Source: Helicobacteraceae bacterium
GTDB taxonomy: Bacteria; Campylobacterota; Campylobacteria; Campylobacterales; SZUA-545
Assembly (NCBI GenBank): GCA_031273735.1
Contig: JAISRI010000037.1
Location: 1-22,576, forward strand
DNA: 22,576 nt
Direction of reading: 5' to 3'
The position numbers were made by a program, and so were the translations under genes. Shown piece after piece: positions 7,198-14,945 of the stretch (position 1 is its first letter; each line of letters starts with the position of its first letter). The notes under the pieces are model-generated. The model was not told the origin of the DNA and searched no databases. It saw only the letters and a program-made list of their open reading frames with translations.

Positions 7198-8547
7198 TTA
7201 TTTAATAAACTTCGCGTTGATCATTCCGCAAAAGTTTTTTTCGCTATAAAACTCCACGCGGTAGATTAACCCGCGCACGTCTTCGCTAAAGCGCGAAACC
7301 ATATCTTTTTTACGGATTGTTACAGCGCTTTCGTCTGAAACCCCTTTTTTGGAAAAGCCGATCACATTAACGCGGATATTATCGACTGCTAAGACGCTAA
7401 AACTATCTTTTAACGCGAAGGTTTCTCCGATCGCGACCTCCTTATTTTCTCCGTCGATTGCTATCGTAACCTTATCTAGCTTACAATCATAGGCAAAAAA
7501 TTGCGGGTATAGCGAGCTGATACGTTTATTGCCGATATAAATATCGTAGCGATCGTCGATCTTTTTCATCGCGCCGAGCGGATTATTAAATACGAATCGA
7601 TCCTTCATATCGCCCTGTAGCGGAACAAAACGTAAGATATTTCTAAGCTCCGTTAATTCAAAGCTGATCTTGCCGTTGATTTTTAGCGTTCCGCTATGGT
7701 TTAGCGCCTCTTGAACCCCGTTAATAGATAATTCAAAATCGCGCTCGTATTCGATCCCCATAACGTTCATAAACTCTTCGATTGACCGCAGATGATACTC
7801 TACCTTTTGAGCGAGAGAATCGATATTTTTGCTCGTCTCCTGCCCAAACGCCGGTTTTAGATTTGTAACGGCGAAGTAAGTAAGAGACTTTTGCATCTCT
7901 TCGTCTTTGTAGCGAGTTTCGGTATTTTTAACGCGAAAAAAGTGGTGTTCTTGCGCCAGCGAAGCGCTCATTTTATCCGTTACTTTTTTTGCGATCGCGT
8001 CCATATTTCCAAACTTAACGTCTGCAAGCGTTTTTTGATCGATTACTAACGTTTGCCCCCACGCTCTAGGGTTAAAAATGGAGCTTTCCCACCGCTCGCG
8101 ATAAAATCCGTGTCCGTCGTGAAGATTTAAGATCAGATCGACTTGCGGATCAAGAACGATCTTTTTAATTTCGCGTACCATATCGTAATCGCGATCGCTT
8201 TCGGCAATGTTGGCGAATTTTCGGTTCATATCCCCGAACGCTCCGCGCCTCGAGCGCGCTATGCTTTCCGCGTTTAGATTCGGCGTTACCCACACCGCGC
8301 CTTTTTTGATCTTATAACGGGTCGCCAAAAGCGCGGGCGCGAAATAGCCGCCCGGTTCGTCGCCATGCACGCCGCCTACGACAAGAAGCGTCGATCCAGT
8401 CTCATTGCCCTCTAATTTATAGAGGCTAAAACGCAAAAACTCGCCCGTTTCGTGCGCTTTAATCTCGTCGTTAGACCATATTTGCGCGATCTCTGACGCT
8501 CCAAACAGCAAGCGCGCCGCTAAAAAAACCAAAAGCAGAAAACGCAA
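7198..8547 (-). CDS. csd4: M14-family muropeptide carboxypeptidase (Csd4/Pgp1-like cell-shape determinant)
   Basis: In Helicobacter (Csd4) and Campylobacter (Pgp1) this periplasmic zinc enzyme trims peptidoglycan tripeptides to dipeptides and is needed for helical shape. I place the start at TTG 8547: GAGGAG lies 5 bases upstream, and the protein then opens with a clean signal peptide (MRFLLLVFLAARLLFGA). A longer frame from TTG 8583 would include the likely -10 box. With this start (449 residues) zinc ligands are H61 and E64 in GGVHGDEPGG and H143 in LNLHDGHGF; the catalytic Glu is probably E237 in FGQETSKN. H. pylori Csd4 has Gln instead of the first His, so this protein has the standard ligand set. 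The C-terminal half fits the extra beta domains of Csd4. A helical or curved cell is a reasonable inference. Confidence 0.85.
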   Translation of the reverse strand: MRFLLLVFLAARLLFGASEIAQIWSNDEIKAHETGEFLRFSLYKLEGNETGSTLLVVGGVHGDEPGGYFAPALLATRYKIKKGAVWVTPNLNAESIARSRRGAFGDMNRKFANIAESDRDYDMVREIKKIVLDPQVDLILNLHDGHGFYRERWESSIFNPRAWGQTLVIDQKTLADVKFGNMDAIAKKVTDKMSASLAQEHHFFRVKNTETRYKDEEMQKSLTYFAVTNLKPAFGQETSKNIDSLAQKVEYHLRSIEEFMNVMGIEYERDFELSINGVQEALNHSGTLKINGKISFELTELRNILRFVPLQGDMKDRFVFNNPLGAMKKIDDRYDIYIGNKRISSLYPQFFAYDCKLDKVTIAIDGENKEVAIGETFALKDSFSVLAVDNIRVNVIGFSKKGVSDESAVTIRKKDMVSRFSEDVRGLIYRVEFYSEKNFCGMINAKFIK

Positions 8548-8574
8548 AGACGCTCCTCGCCAAACAGATGCGCG

Positions 8575-8580
8575 ATCATA
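8575..8580 (-). promoter_or_regulatory. Likely -10 element of the csd4 transcript
   Basis: TATGAT, preceded by TTTTTTG, is read on the minus strand 27 bases before the TTG start at 8547, with the GAGGAG ribosome site in between. No clear -35 box is seen. Its position inside the longest possible frame supports the shorter start. Confidence 0.45.
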
Positions 8581-8674
8581 CAAAAAAGGTCATTATCGAT
8601 CCGCTAAAAGATAAAAATCGCGGCTCTTTAGGGCTGTTTTGATTAAACTTCGTCTTTTGAAGGGCGTTATTATT

Positions 8675-9778
8675 ATGCAAAAAAGAGGTTTTTTTCTTTC
8701 TCACTCGCCGATCGAAGCGCGTTTTGCGCAGAACTCAAAAGATTTCGTCGTGGAGGAAGTTGCGCTCTATAAGCCTAGCGGCGCGGGCGATCACCTCTTT
8801 GTGAAGATACGAAAAAAGGGCGTTTCTACGTGGGAAGCCGTTCAGGCTTTTAGCGAAAGGGTCGGGATAAAAGCGGGCGACATTGGCTACGCGGGTTTGA
8901 AGGACAAAAACGCGATGAGCGTTCAGACGCTCTCGATCCCCGCGAAGTTTGAAGCTTCTTTAGCGCGTTTTGAACATACGGCGATCAAGATTTTAGAGGT
9001 CGATCGACACGAAAACAAATTAAAAATCGGACATCTTAAAGGCAACCGCTTTTTTATAAGGCTCAAAAAGGTTAGCGCGATCGACGCGCAAAAACTCGAT
9101 AGCGCGATCAAGGCGATCACTCAATACGGTATGCCCAACTTTTTTGGTTTTCAGCGTTTTGGGTTAGACGGCGACAACTATAAAAAAGCTAGGGCGTTTT
9201 TGGATGGCGAAGCGAAGATTCGCGGGCGGCGAATGCAAAAGTTTCTGATCAGCGCCCTGCAAAGCGAACGATTTAACGCGTGGCTGACGCGGCGAATCGA
9301 GCTTTCAAATGCGATCGCCTCTTTTGATTCTAAAGCGATCGCTAACGAATATAAACTTGATCTAAGCGCGATCGAAGCGGCAAAAGCGCAAAACCATTTT
9401 TTCAAACTTTTCGACGGCGACGTTATGCTTCACTACCCGCACGGCAAATTATATTTTGCGGAGGATTTAGGTAAAGAGAGCGATCGCTTTGCGGCAAAGC
9501 AGGTCGCGCCGACGGGCGTTTTGTGCGGGTATAAATCGACGAAGGCAAAAGGGGTTGCGGGCGATATCGAGCTTGCGTTTTTCGAGGATATTCCCGCAAG
9601 CGGCGATCGTCGCTACGCTTGGATTTTCCCCGAAGAGTTAAACGGCGAATATATTCCCAAAGAGGCGCATTACGAACTTAGTTTTTACCTGCCTAAAGGC
9701 TCGTACGCTACGGCGCTACTCGAAGAAGCGTTGCATTGCGAACTTAGCGTCGATCGCGGCGAACAAAATGATAATTAG
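8675..9778 (+). CDS. truD: tRNA pseudouridine(13) synthase TruD
   Basis: It converts U13 of tRNA-Glu to pseudouridine. The family signature GYAGLKDKNA is at residues 71-80 counted from ATG 8675, with the catalytic Asp at 77. HLKGNRFFIRLKK and YGMPNFFGFQRFG further match the TruD core, including the NxFGxQRFG element. I prefer ATG 8675 (GAAGGG about 10 bases upstream) to a TTG at 8639: the N-terminus then matches Campylobacterota TruD, with the conserved F-x-V-x-E segment near residue 25. The gene heads a plus-strand operon; the next gene starts 14 bases after its stop. Confidence 0.93.
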   Translation: MQKRGFFLSHSPIEARFAQNSKDFVVEEVALYKPSGAGDHLFVKIRKKGVSTWEAVQAFSERVGIKAGDIGYAGLKDKNAMSVQTLSIPAKFEASLARFEHTAIKILEVDRHENKLKIGHLKGNRFFIRLKKVSAIDAQKLDSAIKAITQYGMPNFFGFQRFGLDGDNYKKARAFLDGEAKIRGRRMQKFLISALQSERFNAWLTRRIELSNAIASFDSKAIANEYKLDLSAIEAAKAQNHFFKLFDGDVMLHYPHGKLYFAEDLGKESDRFAAKQVAPTGVLCGYKSTKAKGVAGDIELAFFEDIPASGDRRYAWIFPEELNGEYIPKEAHYELSFYLPKGSYATALLEEALHCELSVDRGEQNDN

Positions 9779-9792
9779 TTAAAATCAGAGCG

Positions 9793-11205
9793 ATGAAAAG
9801 ACTACTAATTTTTGCCGACGGAGAGGTTGCCGAAAGTTTTGTTAAACGCCTCGCCGATACCTACACCGATATAAACCTCTATCATATCGTCTATTACAGA
9901 GGATCGATGGCGGAAAACGAAGCGGCTTACTGCCGTTATTACCGCTTCGATCCGACCAGCTTCAGCAAATTAGAGGCGATCTTCTCAAAACAGTTTATCG
10001 GCGCGTATATTGTTATGAAAGATCCAAAAGACGCAATTCAGGTTTATAAAAATATACGCGTTTTAAGCCGCGATCTGCTTATTTACGCGCTTGATTCGGG
10101 CGGTCTAACGGCGTTGCCAGATAGCGATCAAAACCTGCAAAAAATATCCGCAAGCGAACTTTTAGCAAACCGTTTAATAGCGCTCACTCCAAATATACCG
10201 GTCAGCGCGCAATACGTCGGGCTTGGCGAAGGTGAAATTATCGAGGTTAAGGTGCCGTTTGGAAGCAGTTACGCCTATCGTCATATCAGCCATATAGCGC
10301 AAAATAAATGGCAGATCGCCGCGCTGTATAGAAACGGCGAACTAATTTTGCCTTTTCCAACGCTTATGATCCGCCCAAGCGATAATCTACTTTTGGTGGG
10401 ACAGCCTAATATACTTAAAACCGTTTATCGCGCTATTAAGATCGAAAGCGGACAGTTTCCCGCCCCTTACGGACGCTCTTTATATTTTATTTTGGATATT
10501 CGCGCAAAACGCGAAAAAAGCGCGGCGATCGAGCTTCAAAGCGCGTTAAATATTCATAAACGGCTTAAAAATAGAACGCTTTATATAAAAGTAATAAATC
10601 CCGATAGCTGGGCTATGCTAGAAACCCTGCAAACTATTCGCGATAGAGAGGTGGTTATCGATATTGCCTATAAGCCTTTTAATTTAGAGCGCGATTTGGC
10701 AAAAGAGTTATGGAGATATAACGTAGGTCTTACGATCATAAGCGACGATTTTTTTAAGAAAAAAGCGAACCGAGCGTTATTTAGCCGTTTGCAAAAACCC
10801 GTCTGGAAACTGGGCTTCAATCACTCGTCGCGAATCAAAAACGCGGCTATGCTTTTAAGCGCGAATCCGAAGTTAGAGCAAATATCGCCCGTTTTATTCG
10901 ATCTATCCACGCAGCTTGGCGTAGATATTGCGTTATACCCTTCAAAAGGCGACGAAGAGGGCGAAAACGAGGTGATAGAACATTATGAAAATCTAGCGGC
11001 AATTCACTCGCGGATAATTAACGTAAAACGCTATGAAGAAAATACGATTACGGTTTTGAGACGCGAGGAAAATCTGCTGTTATGTTTTCCTTTCGACGAA
11101 ACGATAGCGCAAAGAAGACTTTTGGATTTTCTCCAATTAAAACAGGCGGAGAGAATGTATCCGCTCTTGACTCGTCATCATCAGCTTTTTATTCCGGTAT
11201 TGTAG
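9793..11205 (+). CDS. TrkA-like protein with RCK_C domain (COG3400 type)
   Basis: The N-terminus (MKRLLIFADGEVAESFVKRL) has the shape of the first strand and helix of a TrkA-N Rossmann fold, but the glycine-rich GxGxxG loop is replaced. Residues ~143-206 fit a TrkA-C/RCK_C regulatory domain (GEGEIIEVKVPFGSSYAYR to SDNLLLVGQP). The remaining ~260 residues are a family-specific alpha/beta part with no recognised motif. There is no membrane segment or channel gene beside it. Homologues, common in Campylobacterota, are annotated as TrkA-like potassium regulators, but I know of no experimental proof. It could sense a nucleotide such as c-di-AMP or NAD; that is inference. aroB begins 6 bases after its stop. 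Confidence 0.75.
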   Translation: MKRLLIFADGEVAESFVKRLADTYTDINLYHIVYYRGSMAENEAAYCRYYRFDPTSFSKLEAIFSKQFIGAYIVMKDPKDAIQVYKNIRVLSRDLLIYALDSGGLTALPDSDQNLQKISASELLANRLIALTPNIPVSAQYVGLGEGEIIEVKVPFGSSYAYRHISHIAQNKWQIAALYRNGELILPFPTLMIRPSDNLLLVGQPNILKTVYRAIKIESGQFPAPYGRSLYFILDIRAKREKSAAIELQSALNIHKRLKNRTLYIKVINPDSWAMLETLQTIRDREVVIDIAYKPFNLERDLAKELWRYNVGLTIISDDFFKKKANRALFSRLQKPVWKLGFNHSSRIKNAAMLLSANPKLEQISPVLFDLSTQLGVDIALYPSKGDEEGENEVIEHYENLAAIHSRIINVKRYEENTITVLRREENLLLCFPFDETIAQRRLLDFLQLKQAERMYPLLTRHHQLFIPVL

Positions 11206-11211
11206 GTAAAA

Positions 11212-12264
11212 ATGGATATAGAGATTGTTCTGAAAAAAAATATAGACGATAGTTATAAGATCTATTTGGGCGATTTAGAACCTTTAAGATTTGAAACAAA
11301 AGTCGCGATCGTAACAAATAAAACAATCGCGCCGATACATCTTGCGGCGCTTAGGTCGAAAATATCCGCGTCTGAGATTAACGAGATTATTATCGACGAC
11401 GGCGAAGAGTATAAAAATCTGCAAACGATAGAAAAGATTTTGGATCGGCTTTGCGATTTACGCCTCGATCGCAAAAGCGTTTTAATCGCTTTTGGCGGCG
11501 GCGTGATCGGAGATATGACGGGCTTTTGCGCGGCGATCTACCAGCGCGGCATATCGTTTGTTCAGATTCCCACGACGCTTTTGGCTATGGTCGACGCGAG
11601 CGTGGGGGGCAAAACGGGCGTTAATAACTCCTACGGCAAAAATCTAATCGGAGCCTTTTATCAACCCCTTAGCGTTCATATCGATCCCGTATGGTTAAAA
11701 ACCCTGCCGAAACGAGAGTTTTTATCGGGCGTAGCGGAGATTATTAAGATGGCGGTTACTCTCGATAGCGGTTTTTTTGAATGGCTTGAAAAGGCGGATC
11801 TAAACGACGATAAAACGTTAAAAGAAGCGATCGCTCGCTCAATTCGTCTTAAAGCCGATATCGTTATGCAAGACGAGAAAGAAAACGGCGCGAGAGCGGC
11901 GCTAAACTACGGACATACTTTTGCGCATGCGATCGAAAAAGAGAGCGGCTACGGCGTTATTTTACACGGCGAAAGCGTCGCTATGGGTATGGTTATGGCA
12001 AACTACTTGGCGCTAAGTTTAGGACTAATCAAAGACGAAGAGGCTTTGCGCATTAAGCGAGCGATTAAAAAGTTTGGGCTAAACCCACATTACAAAACGC
12101 CTAATCCAGAGCTTTTTTACGAAAGATTTTTTTTGGATAAAAAGACAAAAAATAACAATATAACTTTTGTTCTGCCGCGAAGCATAGGCGGCTATATTTT
12201 TGTTAGCGACGCGCCAAAAAAATTTGTTTTAGAGGCGATCGAAAAGGGCGGCGAATGCAAATAG
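11212..12264 (+). CDS. aroB: 3-dehydroquinate synthase
   Basis: This enzyme of the shikimate pathway turns DAHP into 3-dehydroquinate using NAD and zinc. Visible motifs are the NAD loop GGGVIGDMTGF (residues 95-105), the QIPTTLLAMVDASVGGKTGVN segment (118-138), and the zinc ligands E176 (GVAEIIK), H235 (NYGHTFAHAIE) and H252 (HGESVAMGM). At 350 residues it is full length. Its last bases overlap the start of the MscS gene. The same aroB-mscS order occurs in C. jejuni, as I recall, which supports the taxonomic placement. Confidence 0.96.
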   Translation: MDIEIVLKKNIDDSYKIYLGDLEPLRFETKVAIVTNKTIAPIHLAALRSKISASEINEIIIDDGEEYKNLQTIEKILDRLCDLRLDRKSVLIAFGGGVIGDMTGFCAAIYQRGISFVQIPTTLLAMVDASVGGKTGVNNSYGKNLIGAFYQPLSVHIDPVWLKTLPKREFLSGVAEIIKMAVTLDSGFFEWLEKADLNDDKTLKEAIARSIRLKADIVMQDEKENGARAALNYGHTFAHAIEKESGYGVILHGESVAMGMVMANYLALSLGLIKDEEALRIKRAIKKFGLNPHYKTPNPELFYERFFLDKKTKNNNITFVLPRSIGGYIFVSDAPKKFVLEAIEKGGECK

Positions 12265-13853
12265 CGCGTTTTATTATTTTACTTTATTTTTTCGCTTTCG
12301 CCTGTTTTGCGCAGGAAGAAGACGAGGCGCAAAAGCAGTTAGACGAAGTTACGGCGCAAATTAAGCAAATAGACGAAAAACTAGACGCCGAAAATAATAT
12401 ATGGATTAAACGCTTTGTCGATCAGCGCGATTTTTTGGCTTTACAAACCGAGCAGGCGCAAATTGCCGCAGAGATTAAACAGCTATTAACTAGGCGCGAT
12501 AGCTCGTCGAGACAGCGCCGCGAGCTTTTAGAAGAACGCGCTAAAACTTTGCAAATGCGTTTAGATTTATTGGGGAGTTCCGGCGACGCTTCGCCTTATG
12601 AAACCCTTTCAAGAAGCGAACCGATTCCCGACGCTCCAGAGGTTAGAAACCCTTTTGCTATTATCGGAGGACTTTCGTATTCGCGCGAAGGCGCTCGTAT
12701 GCTTAAAGAGCAGGAGATAAAACTCGATTCTTTGCGCTCGACAATCTCTTTAGAACAAGAGCGGCAATATCTTTTGGAAAAACAAAACGCGCTTTTATCG
12801 CAACTAAAAAAGCCGATTAGCGCTACGCAATACGCCGAGACGATCACGCTATTAACTTCGCTTAAAAATATCGAAGAGGTTTTCGCTACGGCTTTTAGCG
12901 TTCAGGAAAAACGTTTTCGCGCAAGCGATACGCAGGTAAAAACGCAGATAGAGGAGGAGATTTCAAAACTGATCGCGATTTTGATTGCGATCGCGATACT
13001 TATCGCTTTTGTTTTTCTGTTAAAGCTAGTCGCAAAAAGGGCGGTAAAAGACGCGAATAGAGTTTTTAGTATTAACCGCGCCGCAAATATCGTAACGTTT
13101 ATTATAGTTCTCCTAATTTTGCTTTTTAACTATATTAACAACCTCGTCTATTTCGTAACCTTTTTGGGCTTTATATCGGCTGGTATCGCGATCGCTATGA
13201 AGGATTGGTTTATGAGTTTATTGGGTTGGCTTGTAATCGTAGTAGGCGGTTCGGTTCATATCGGCGATCGTATTAGAATAGTGCGCGACGGCGACACGGT
13301 TATAGGCGACGTTTTAGAGATCGGTTTGACGCGAATAATGTTGTTTGAAGATATAACTTTATCCACGTTTGAAATCAATCGCAGAGCGGGAAGGATTATC
13401 CATATTCCAAACAACTACGTTTTTACCAATATCATTCAAAATTACACATATAATGAAATGCAAACCGTTTGGGACGGAATAGACGTTGTGATTACCTTTG
13501 AATCCAACCACAAAAAAGCGCAGAAGATCGCCAAAGAGATTGCCGCCAAACACGCGATAGGATATACCGATCAGACCCGCAAACACTATAATAATTTAAG
13601 AATGCGCTTTAATTTACGCGCCGTTAGCGTAGAACCTCGCGTATTTACTTTCGCTTATATATATGGAGTAAAGGTGAGCGTGTGGTATCTAACAAACTCA
13701 TACTCGACGCTATCTTTGCGTAGCGTTATCGGATCGGAAATTATCGACGCGTTTAACGCCGCCGATGGTATTAAGATTGCGTATCCTACCTACATAATAG
13801 GCGCCGACAAAACCCCTGCGGAACCCCCGCCCGTTTTATCCGATCTAGCATAG
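12255..13853 (+). CDS. MscS-family mechanosensitive channel with long periplasmic N-terminal domain
   Basis: It should release solutes on hypo-osmotic shock. Order: signal peptide (1-19, ending AFACFA), a coiled-coil-rich periplasmic region (20-235; Gln, Glu and Lys rich), TM1 (~238-258), TM2 (~277-293) and the pore helix TM3 (~298-316). The MscS beta domain follows (GSVHIGDRIRI at 332-342, GDVLEIGLTRIML at 351-363), then the cytoplasmic cage. At 532 residues it is nearly twice E. coli MscS; the extra length is the N-terminal domain. The ATG lies inside the aroB end, so translation is coupled. After it come 178 gene-free bases with no obvious terminator. Confidence 0.9.
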   Translation: MQIARFIILLYFFAFACFAQEEDEAQKQLDEVTAQIKQIDEKLDAENNIWIKRFVDQRDFLALQTEQAQIAAEIKQLLTRRDSSSRQRRELLEERAKTLQMRLDLLGSSGDASPYETLSRSEPIPDAPEVRNPFAIIGGLSYSREGARMLKEQEIKLDSLRSTISLEQERQYLLEKQNALLSQLKKPISATQYAETITLLTSLKNIEEVFATAFSVQEKRFRASDTQVKTQIEEEISKLIAILIAIAILIAFVFLLKLVAKRAVKDANRVFSINRAANIVTFIIVLLILLFNYINNLVYFVTFLGFISAGIAIAMKDWFMSLLGWLVIVVGGSVHIGDRIRIVRDGDTVIGDVLEIGLTRIMLFEDITLSTFEINRRAGRIIHIPNNYVFTNIIQNYTYNEMQTVWDGIDVVITFESNHKKAQKIAKEIAAKHAIGYTDQTRKHYNNLRMRFNLRAVSVEPRVFTFAYIYGVKVSVWYLTNSYSTLSLRSVIGSEIIDAFNAADGIKIAYPTYIIGADKTPAEPPPVLSDLA

Positions 13854-13992
13854 CGGAAGCTCTTTGGCGGCGCTAAGATTTAGTCGTATAAATCGCCCTT
13901 TGCATTTAATATATTGCGTAAATCCCGCGCCTCTCTTGCCTTTTTGCGGACGTAAGCGCCGAAAAAAATAGTCGCGCTAATCGAGAAACGCC

Positions 13993-13998
13993 TATAAT
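13993..13998 (+). promoter_or_regulatory. -10 element of the TfoX_N gene
   Basis: A perfect TATAAT lies 34 bases before the ATG, followed by a very strong ribosome site (GGGGAGGGGAG, ending 3 bases before the ATG). No convincing -35 box is seen. The gene is likely transcribed on its own. Confidence 0.6.
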
Positions 13999-14031
13999 AG
14001 ACGCTATAAAGGCAAAAGGGGAGGGGAGACT

Positions 14032-14355
14032 ATGGCAAGCGACCTGAGTTTTGCGGAGTTTGTAACGGATCAGATTAAGGAAGCGGGCGTTATTACCCAT
14101 AAAAAGACGTTCGGCGAATATCTTATTTACGCAAACGGCAAGCCCGCGATCTTAATATGCGATAATACGGCGTATGTAAAAACTTTGGAATGTTTAGCGC
14201 CATATCTTGCAAACGCCGAAAAAGCCGCTCCGTATAAAGGGGCGAAAGCTCATTATATCGTCGATCCCGAAAATAGCGAAACGCTCTCTAAGATCGTTCG
14301 TGAAATAGAGCGCGTAACTCCTCCGCCAAAGCCAAAGAAAATTAAAAAAATCTAA
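14032..14355 (+). CDS. TfoX N-terminal-domain protein
   Basis: A 107-residue protein whose core matches the TfoX_N domain: KKTFGEYLIYANGKPAILIC, then TAYVKTLE, APYKGAKAHYIVD and a Lys/Pro-rich tail (PPPKPKKIKKI). In Haemophilus and Vibrio, TfoX/Sxy controls competence through CRP, but single-domain TfoX_N proteins are widespread and mostly uncharacterised, so a competence role should not be assumed. It has its own promoter, a very strong ribosome site, and no same-strand partner downstream; leuD converges on it 48 bases away. Confidence 0.85.
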   Translation: MASDLSFAEFVTDQIKEAGVITHKKTFGEYLIYANGKPAILICDNTAYVKTLECLAPYLANAEKAAPYKGAKAHYIVDPENSETLSKIVREIERVTPPPKPKKIKKI

Positions 14356-14357
14356 CC

Positions 14358-14405
14358 AAGCGCCGTCAGATTTTATAAACTTTATTTGCTATAAACGACG
14401 CGCTT
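14358..14405. terminator. Weak inverted repeat between convergent tfoX-like and leuD genes
   Basis: AAGCGCCGTC (14358-14367) can pair with GACGCGCTT (14397-14405) with one bulged base. The loop is long (29 bases) and AT-rich. It might serve convergent termination, but the long loop makes this uncertain. Confidence 0.25.
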
Positions 14406-14898
14406 AAGCGGATACCATTTGCGCGATCTCTTTTTTTGCGTATGACATAAGTCCGCCCGCATCGACAATCTCCTGCATAAATGGAGGAATCGGGTTAAAC
14501 TTATACGTTTCATTTTTAGTAAGATTTTTCACGATCGCGTTTAAGTTATCTACCTCGACCTCATCGCCGTTTTCTATACGATCGGCTTGATCGACTTCAT
14601 AAATATAAAGCCCCGTGTTGAAAGCGTTGCGATAAAAAATCCTAGCGTATGATTTAGCGATCACGCCCGCGATCCCAAAGGCTTTAATCGCGATTGGCGC
14701 GTGTTCCCTACTAGAACCGCAACCAAAATTATCTAACGCGACGACGTAATCGCCTTTTGCCGCTTTTTTTGTGAAATCCGCGTCCGCGTCTTCAAAAAGC
14801 CGTTTCGCAAGTTCTTGCGGATCGACCGTGTTAAGATAACGCGCCGCGATAATCAGATCGGTATCGATATTGTTTCCAAAACGCCATGCTTTCGCCAT
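14404..14898 (-). CDS. leuD: 3-isopropylmalate dehydratase small subunit
   Basis: With LeuC it isomerises 2- to 3-isopropylmalate in leucine synthesis. The 164-residue protein shows the swivel-domain pattern of the short LeuD form: WRFGNNIDTDLIIAARYL at the start, then DNFGCGSSREHAPIAIKAFG and IAKSYARIFYRNAFNTGL. A good ribosome site (AAAGGAA) precedes the ATG. No leuA, leuB or leuC is in the window, so the large subunit must be encoded elsewhere; in many bacteria leuC and leuD are adjacent. It is last in a minus-strand run, 47 bases after the preceding gene. Confidence 0.95.
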   Translation of the reverse strand: MAKAWRFGNNIDTDLIIAARYLNTVDPQELAKRLFEDADADFTKKAAKGDYVVALDNFGCGSSREHAPIAIKAFGIAGVIAKSYARIFYRNAFNTGLYIYEVDQADRIENGDEVEVDNLNAIVKNLTKNETYKFNPIPPFMQEIVDAGGLMSYAKKEIAQMVSA

Positions 14899-14945
14899 TT
14901 TTTTCCTTTATTTTTTTTGATATTCGCTTTTTTAACGGCGAGTTT

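Noticed and set aside
8548..8583. Longer csd4 start at TTG 8583
   Set aside because: It would put 12 residues in front of the signal peptide, includes a TATGAT box within the coding sequence, and lacks a ribosome site; GAGGAG fits the start at 8547.
9780..13853. A potassium-uptake system formed by the TrkA-like protein and the MscS gene
   Set aside because: MscS channels do not use RCK subunits, aroB lies between them, and no Trk or Ktr membrane subunit is present. Co-transcription alone is not evidence of a complex.
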